Below, one piece after another: positions 31,770 through 35,001 of a stretch of 35,001 bases of DNA. The DNA is taken from assembly GCF_022763525.1 (NCBI RefSeq), contig NZ_JALEGG010000054.1, positions 1-35,001 on the forward strand, in the 5' to 3' direction. This stretch comes from Acidovorax sp. (GTDB taxonomy: Bacteria > Pseudomonadota > Gammaproteobacteria > Burkholderiales > Burkholderiaceae_C). Position 1 is the stretch's first letter. Each line of letters opens with the position of its first letter. Below the pieces are notes generated by a model, which was given only the letters and a program-made list of their open reading frames with translations, had not been told where the DNA came from and searched no databases. Both the position numbers and the translations under genes were made by a program.

Positions 31770-33074
31770 TCAGGCCCGGTTCCGCCGGGCCTGGTCTTTT
31801 GTGGCGGCCCGGCGGGCACCCGGTGCAAAGCCGATCCACAACGCCAGCGCCATGCCAAACGCGAGTGCCGCCACCCCCACCGACAACCACAAGGCCGCCG
31901 CCGCCCCTGCGTGATCGATGACGGCTGCGTACGCCACCGGCGCACAGGCCGACAGCACAAAGCCCGGAGCCACCAGCCGCCCCATCTGAGCGCCGTAGCT
32001 ACGGTGATCGAAGAGCACCAGCGGCACGGTGCCGCGGGTGATGGTCAAGAGGCCGTTGCCCGCACCATAGGCCAGCACGAACACCAGTGCCGCCAGCGCC
32101 TGGCCCGACCACAGTCCCGCCAGGCAGGCAACGGGCAGCAGCAAAGCGGCCCCGGCACCCAGCGCCAGCGGGTGCCACCGACCACCCCACAGCACGTCGG
32201 CCAGCCGCGCCGATGACTGGCCCACGCCCCGCAACGACGCCATGCCCACTGCCCACGGCAGCGCGAACCCCAGGCCGGCGAGCAGCCCCACGGTGTGCGC
32301 CGACATGCCCGCATTCAGAAAATTCACAAGCGTGGTCATGGCGGCAAACAGCGCGCCGGCCAGGGTGCGCTGCGCGCGCGTTGCGGCCAGCGGCTCTCCA
32401 CCGATCGGCCGGGCAGCGTCCGTACCGCCGGCACCGTCTTTCGCGCCCGACAACAATGCAGCGCAGCGCGGCAACGCGAGGTGCAGCGGCACCGTCAGCA
32501 GGGCCAGGGCGGCGTACACCACCAGCGCACCACGCCACCCACAGGCACCGGCCAGTGCATGTCCCGCGGGCCAGAAGACGCTAGATGCCAAGCCGCCCAG
32601 CAAGGTGATCTGCGCCATGGGCCGGCGCGCTTTCGGCCCCAGCCAATGCGCCAGAGCGGCAAAAGCGGCGTCGTACAGCGTCAGGCGCATGGCCACGCCC
32701 ATCACCATCCAGGCCGCGTAGTAGACCGCGACACCGTCTGCAGCTGCGAGGGCCAGACATGCCACTGCCAGCAAGAGCGATCCGGCCGCCATCGCCCGCC
32801 GGCCGCCCCATCGGTCCACGCAACGCCCCGCGGCGCTGGACACGGCGCCCATCACCAGCAGTGCCGCCGCAAACCCGCCATGGACCACGGTGCGGCTCCA
32901 GCCAAGCCCGTACGAGATGGCATCGCCCAGGGCGCCGATCAGGTAGTACGAGATGCCCCATGCAATGAACTGCGAGACACCCAGGTACAGCACGGCGCGT
33001 CCCGGAAGGCCCTGCCCGGGCACCGTGGAGGTTGAACGGGTGGCCGGAACGTCCGTCCCCGGAACCGGCGCCAC
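31770..33074 (-). CDS. MFS transporter coupled to an acetyltransferase gene
   Basis: A 434-residue, 12-helix major facilitator. YLGVSQFIAWGISYYLIGAL begins helix 1, and GRCVDRWGGRRAMAAGS is the helix 2-3 loop motif. The frame is open to 33371, but the first 99 codons merely overlap the acetyltransferase gene in another frame. GTG 33074 shares one base with its TAG stop (TAGTG), so translation is probably by re-initiation. The substrate is not recognisable; the pairing with an N-acetyltransferase makes export of an acetylated or toxic compound conceivable. The C-terminus ends in a basic tail (KDQARRNRA). Confidence 0.82.
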   Translation of the reverse strand: MAPVPGTDVPATRSTSTVPGQGLPGRAVLYLGVSQFIAWGISYYLIGALGDAISYGLGWSRTVVHGGFAAALLVMGAVSSAAGRCVDRWGGRRAMAAGSLLLAVACLALAAADGVAVYYAAWMVMGVAMRLTLYDAAFAALAHWLGPKARRPMAQITLLGGLASSVFWPAGHALAGACGWRGALVVYAALALLTVPLHLALPRCAALLSGAKDGAGGTDAARPIGGEPLAATRAQRTLAGALFAAMTTLVNFLNAGMSAHTVGLLAGLGFALPWAVGMASLRGVGQSSARLADVLWGGRWHPLALGAGAALLLPVACLAGLWSGQALAALVFVLAYGAGNGLLTITRGTVPLVLFDHRSYGAQMGRLVAPGFVLSACAPVAYAAVIDHAGAAAALWLSVGVAALAFGMALALWIGFAPGARRAATKDQARRNRA

Positions 33075-33760
33075 TAAGCCCCCGCCCTGCTTTGCAACGG
33101 CGCCCCCCAGGGCTGCATGCTGGAGGGTCCAGTCCCGCTTCCGGTACCGAGCGGCCGCTGCATCAGCACGGTGTCCAGCCATCGCTCCTGCTTGAACCCC
33201 ACCGACCGCAGCGCGCCGATGCGCTCGAACCCCAGGCGCGCATGCAGCGCCATCGAGCCGGCGTTCTCGTCGCCCTGCCCGATCACCGCGAGCATTTGCC
33301 GCCAAGGTCCCGCCTCGCACAGCCGGATCACTTCGCCCAGCAATGCGGCACCAATGCCGCGCCCCGCCCACCCCGGAGCCACGTAGACGGAATCCTCCAC
33401 CGTGTGGCGGTACGCCGAGCGCGCCCGGTACTGCGTGGCATAGGCAAAACCGACGACCTGGCCATCGAGCTCCGCCACCAGGTAGGGCAGTCCTGCCGCC
33501 CGTACCGCGGCATGCCGGGCGCGCAGCTCGGCCACGTCGGGGGGCACTTCCTCGAACGATGCCAGCCCGTGGAGCACGTGGTGCGCATACAGCGCCTGGA
33601 CGGCGGCCAGGTCGTCGTCGCGCAGGGCGCGTACGGCGGGTGCAGCCGCAGTTTTTCCGTTGGCAGCCTGGGCAGCCTGTACAGCAAAGGGCAACAAGGG
33701 CGCGACCTGGTCGGCGTAGCCGGTGCGTGAAGGGTGTGGAGTGCGTGAAAAGGTGTGCAT
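33074..33760 (-). CDS. GNAT-family N-acetyltransferase, phosphinothricin-acetyltransferase-like
   Basis: A 228-residue protein with a GNAT domain at about residues 45-205. LYAHHVLHGLASFEEVPPD, YLVAELDGQVVGFAYATQY, YRHTVEDSVYVAPGWAGRGI (acetyl-CoA-binding Gly-x-Gly-Ile turn) and GFERIGALRSVGFKQERWLD follow the PAT/Bar/YncA group, which acetylates phosphinothricin, methionine sulfoximine or related amino acids. A 40-residue N-terminal extension and a 20-residue C-terminal extension are not part of the family. ATG 33760 is preferred over 33865, which would run into the divergent LysR gene. It is the first gene of a two-gene unit with the MFS carrier and is divergent from a LysR regulator. Confidence 0.87.
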   Translation of the reverse strand: MHTFSRTPHPSRTGYADQVAPLLPFAVQAAQAANGKTAAAPAVRALRDDDLAAVQALYAHHVLHGLASFEEVPPDVAELRARHAAVRAAGLPYLVAELDGQVVGFAYATQYRARSAYRHTVEDSVYVAPGWAGRGIGAALLGEVIRLCEAGPWRQMLAVIGQGDENAGSMALHARLGFERIGALRSVGFKQERWLDTVLMQRPLGTGSGTGPSSMQPWGAPLQSRAGA

Positions 33761-33786
33761 GGCTGCCAGTGTGGCAAGCCTTGACT

Positions 33787-33812
33787 CATAAAAGAAGCTT
33801 TGTCTTTTTATG
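33787..33812. promoter_or_regulatory. inverted repeat in the GNAT / LysR divergent gap
   Basis: CATAAAA (33787-33793) and TTTTATG (33806-33812) with a 12-nt spacer, in the 75-bp gap between divergent starts. The AT-rich symmetrical layout suits a LysR-type binding site controlling both directions; a second, weaker CATAG...CTATG pair overlaps the lysR start. Confidence 0.5.
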
Positions 33813-33835
33813 CATAGTATGAGAAATTCTTTGCT

Positions 33836-34720
33836 ATGGAGCGCATCAACCTCGACCAGCTGCACGGCTTTGCCACCGCCATCGAACTGGGCAGTTTTTC
33901 AGCGGCGGCGCAGCGCCTGGACTTGACCCAACCGGCCGTGAGCCTGCAGGTGCGCCAGCTTGAAAAACGCCTGGGCACGCCCCTGGTGGAGCGCGCAGGG
34001 CGCGTGCTGCGGCCGACCGCGGCAGGCGCCGAATTGCTCGCCCATGTGGGCCGCATCGATGCAGCAGTGAGTGACGCCCTCGACGCGGTCGCCCGCCACG
34101 CCGATGGCACGGCAGGCCGTGTCCGCCTGGGCACGGGCGCCACGGCCTGCATCTTCCTGTTGCCCCCCGTGCTGCGGTCACTGCGCCAGCGCTTTGCGGG
34201 CCTCGAGATCACGGTGAGCACGGGCAACACCGCCGACATCGTGCAGGCGGTGGAAGACAACACGCTGGACGTGGGCCTGGTCACGCTGCCAGCCAGCGGG
34301 CGCATGCTGGATGTCACGCCGCTGCTGGACGACGCATTCGTGGCCATTGCCCCCGAGGGCACCGGCCTGCCAAGGCGCGTGGGCGCCAAGGAGCTGGCAC
34401 GCCATCCTGTGCTGCTCTACGAGCCCGGCGGCCAGACCCGGCGCTTGGCCGACGCGTGGTTTGCCCGCGCCGGGGTTGCGCTGCAGCCGGCCATGTCGCT
34501 GGGCAGCGTGGAAGCCATCAAGGAACTGGTGGCCGCCGGCCTGGGCTGCGCGGTGCTACCCGGGATGGCGGTACAGGAAAGGCGGCACGGCAGCGCGCTG
34601 GAAGTGCGGCCCTTGTCACCACCACTGCGCCGCACGCTCGCCATCGTCCTGCGCAAGGACAAGCGGCTGCACCGGGGACTACGGGAAACGGTGGCGGCGT
34701 TGCAAGCGCTTCGTCGGTGA
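33836..34720 (+). CDS. LysR-family transcriptional regulator
   Basis: A 294-residue regulator. The N-terminal winged helix-turn-helix at residues about 5-62 reads LHGFATAIELGSFSAAAQRL, then LTQPAVSLQVRQLEKRLGTP. Residues about 90-294 form the effector-binding domain (VRLGTGATACIFLLPPVLRS). Length is normal. LysR proteins commonly control the divergently transcribed neighbour, here the acetyltransferase-MFS pair, through the intergenic inverted repeat. The inducer is unknown. An upstream start is not available, as the gap to the divergent gene is only 75 bp. No clear Shine-Dalgarno sequence is seen. Confidence 0.92.
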   Translation: MERINLDQLHGFATAIELGSFSAAAQRLDLTQPAVSLQVRQLEKRLGTPLVERAGRVLRPTAAGAELLAHVGRIDAAVSDALDAVARHADGTAGRVRLGTGATACIFLLPPVLRSLRQRFAGLEITVSTGNTADIVQAVEDNTLDVGLVTLPASGRMLDVTPLLDDAFVAIAPEGTGLPRRVGAKELARHPVLLYEPGGQTRRLADAWFARAGVALQPAMSLGSVEAIKELVAAGLGCAVLPGMAVQERRHGSALEVRPLSPPLRRTLAIVLRKDKRLHRGLRETVAALQALRR

Positions 34721-34721
34721 A

Positions 34722-34746
34722 GCAGCTGCAGCAGCTGCAGTTGCTG
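34722..34746. repeat. short GCAGCTGC tandem palindrome after lysR
   Basis: GCAGCTGC occurs twice with one A between (17-bp perfect palindrome), followed by AGTTGCTGC. It starts right after the lysR stop codon. It may be a slippage product; no function can be assigned. Confidence 0.5.
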
Positions 34747-34810
34747 CGGATTTCGCGTTCAACGCTGAAAACTTCGATACCCGGCGCAGGTTCACAGCCA
34801 AACAACGGAC

Positions 34811-34858
34811 AAAGAAAAACGGACTGCAGTAATCGCTACTACAGCCCGTTTATTTTTC
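34811..34858. terminator. bidirectional terminator between lysR and tRNA-Asp
   Basis: AAACGG (34817-34822) pairs with CCGTTT (34846-34851), with inner CTG/CAG and GTA/TAC pairs. ATTTTTC follows on the plus strand, and AAAGAAA precedes it, giving a U-run on the minus strand. It can end both converging transcripts. Confidence 0.75.
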
Positions 34859-34905
34859 TTCATTACGCCGCTAAAACCCCGATGGGCTGCAGCGTCATGA
34901 CAATC

Positions 34906-34982
34906 TGGCGGAGTGGACGGGACTCGAACCCGCGACCCCCGGCGTGACAGGCCGGTATTCTAACCAACTGAACTACCACTCC
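34906..34982 (-). tRNA. tRNA-Asp (anticodon GTC)
   Basis: On the minus strand the 77-nt sequence starts GGAGTGG and ends CCACTCCGCCA, so the acceptor stem pairs fully (GGAGTGG with CCACTCC) and CCA is encoded. The D-arm region is AGTTCAGTTGGTTAGAAT. The anticodon stem CCGGC/GCCGG encloses CTGTCAC with anticodon GTC. The T-arm is GCGGGTTCGAGTCCCGT. All invariant positions are present. Confidence 0.97.
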
Positions 34983-35001
34983 TGGCAGGCAGCTTTTCGC
35001 T

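Overview
The window is GC-rich, gene-dense bacterial DNA. Gene content and order suggest a betaproteobacterium of the family Comamonadaceae, most like Acidovorax or a close relative. The signs are a lapA-lapB pair, a TIGR01841-type phasin, a DctP/Q/M TRAP transporter, a six-gene Mrp antiporter operon, and two families of palindromic intergenic repeats of the sort I recall from Acidovorax-type genomes. The genus is an inference from recall; no database search was possible. No prophage, transposase, CRISPR array or integrated element was seen.

Layout. 1-2.2 kb: lapA, lapB (LPS-assembly control) and a ComEA-like helix-hairpin-helix protein ending in a strong terminator. 2.3-8.65 kb: Mrp/Mnh monovalent cation/proton antiporter operon mnhA(B)-C-D-E-F-G. 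Most junctions overlap, but mnhC and mnhD are separated by a 190-bp repeat-filled gap. 8.7-16 kb: a large 5-oxoprolinase (HyuA-HyuB fusion, minus strand), a winged-helix regulator (minus), and a divergent TRAP transporter operon dctP-dctQ-dctM, together a plausible pyroglutamate uptake and hydrolysis module. 16-17.5 kb: crcB fluoride channel and a LOG-family protein. 17.5-23 kb (minus): rmuC, an MFS permease overlapping it by 4 bp, then a TPR/outer-membrane beta-barrel protein resembling Slam/DUF560 and a secreted FecR-domain protein with a proline-rich tail. 23-27.7 kb (minus): a 2-hydroxyacid dehydrogenase, an NhaD/UIT3-type antiporter, nicotinate phosphoribosyltransferase with a long structured leader, and an acyl-CoA thioesterase. 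27.7-29.6 kb: a histone-deacetylase-family amidohydrolase coupled to the thioesterase, and divergent from it the phasin gene, whose promoter is flanked by two near-identical 15-bp TGC-rich sites. Downstream of the phasin gene lies a three-hairpin segment ending in a Rho-independent terminator, a small-RNA candidate. 29.7-31.7 kb: an iron(III)-type periplasmic binding protein and a short-chain dehydrogenase (HSD17B10-like) behind a 20-bp palindrome resembling a LiuR operator. 31.8-34.7 kb: a PAT-like acetyltransferase and MFS permease (minus, overlapping by 1 nt) divergent from a LysR regulator. The right end holds tRNA-Asp on the minus strand, with an apparent bidirectional terminator before it.

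The most interesting non-coding structure is the 132-bp region upstream of pncB (26938-27069), which folds on paper as a three-way junction with a 26-bp outer stem. Also notable are two dispersed palindromic element families. Family A is about 50 bp, with six clear copies and one doubtful copy, often touching stop codons. Family B is 120-150 bp with two copies, one of them splitting the Mrp operon.
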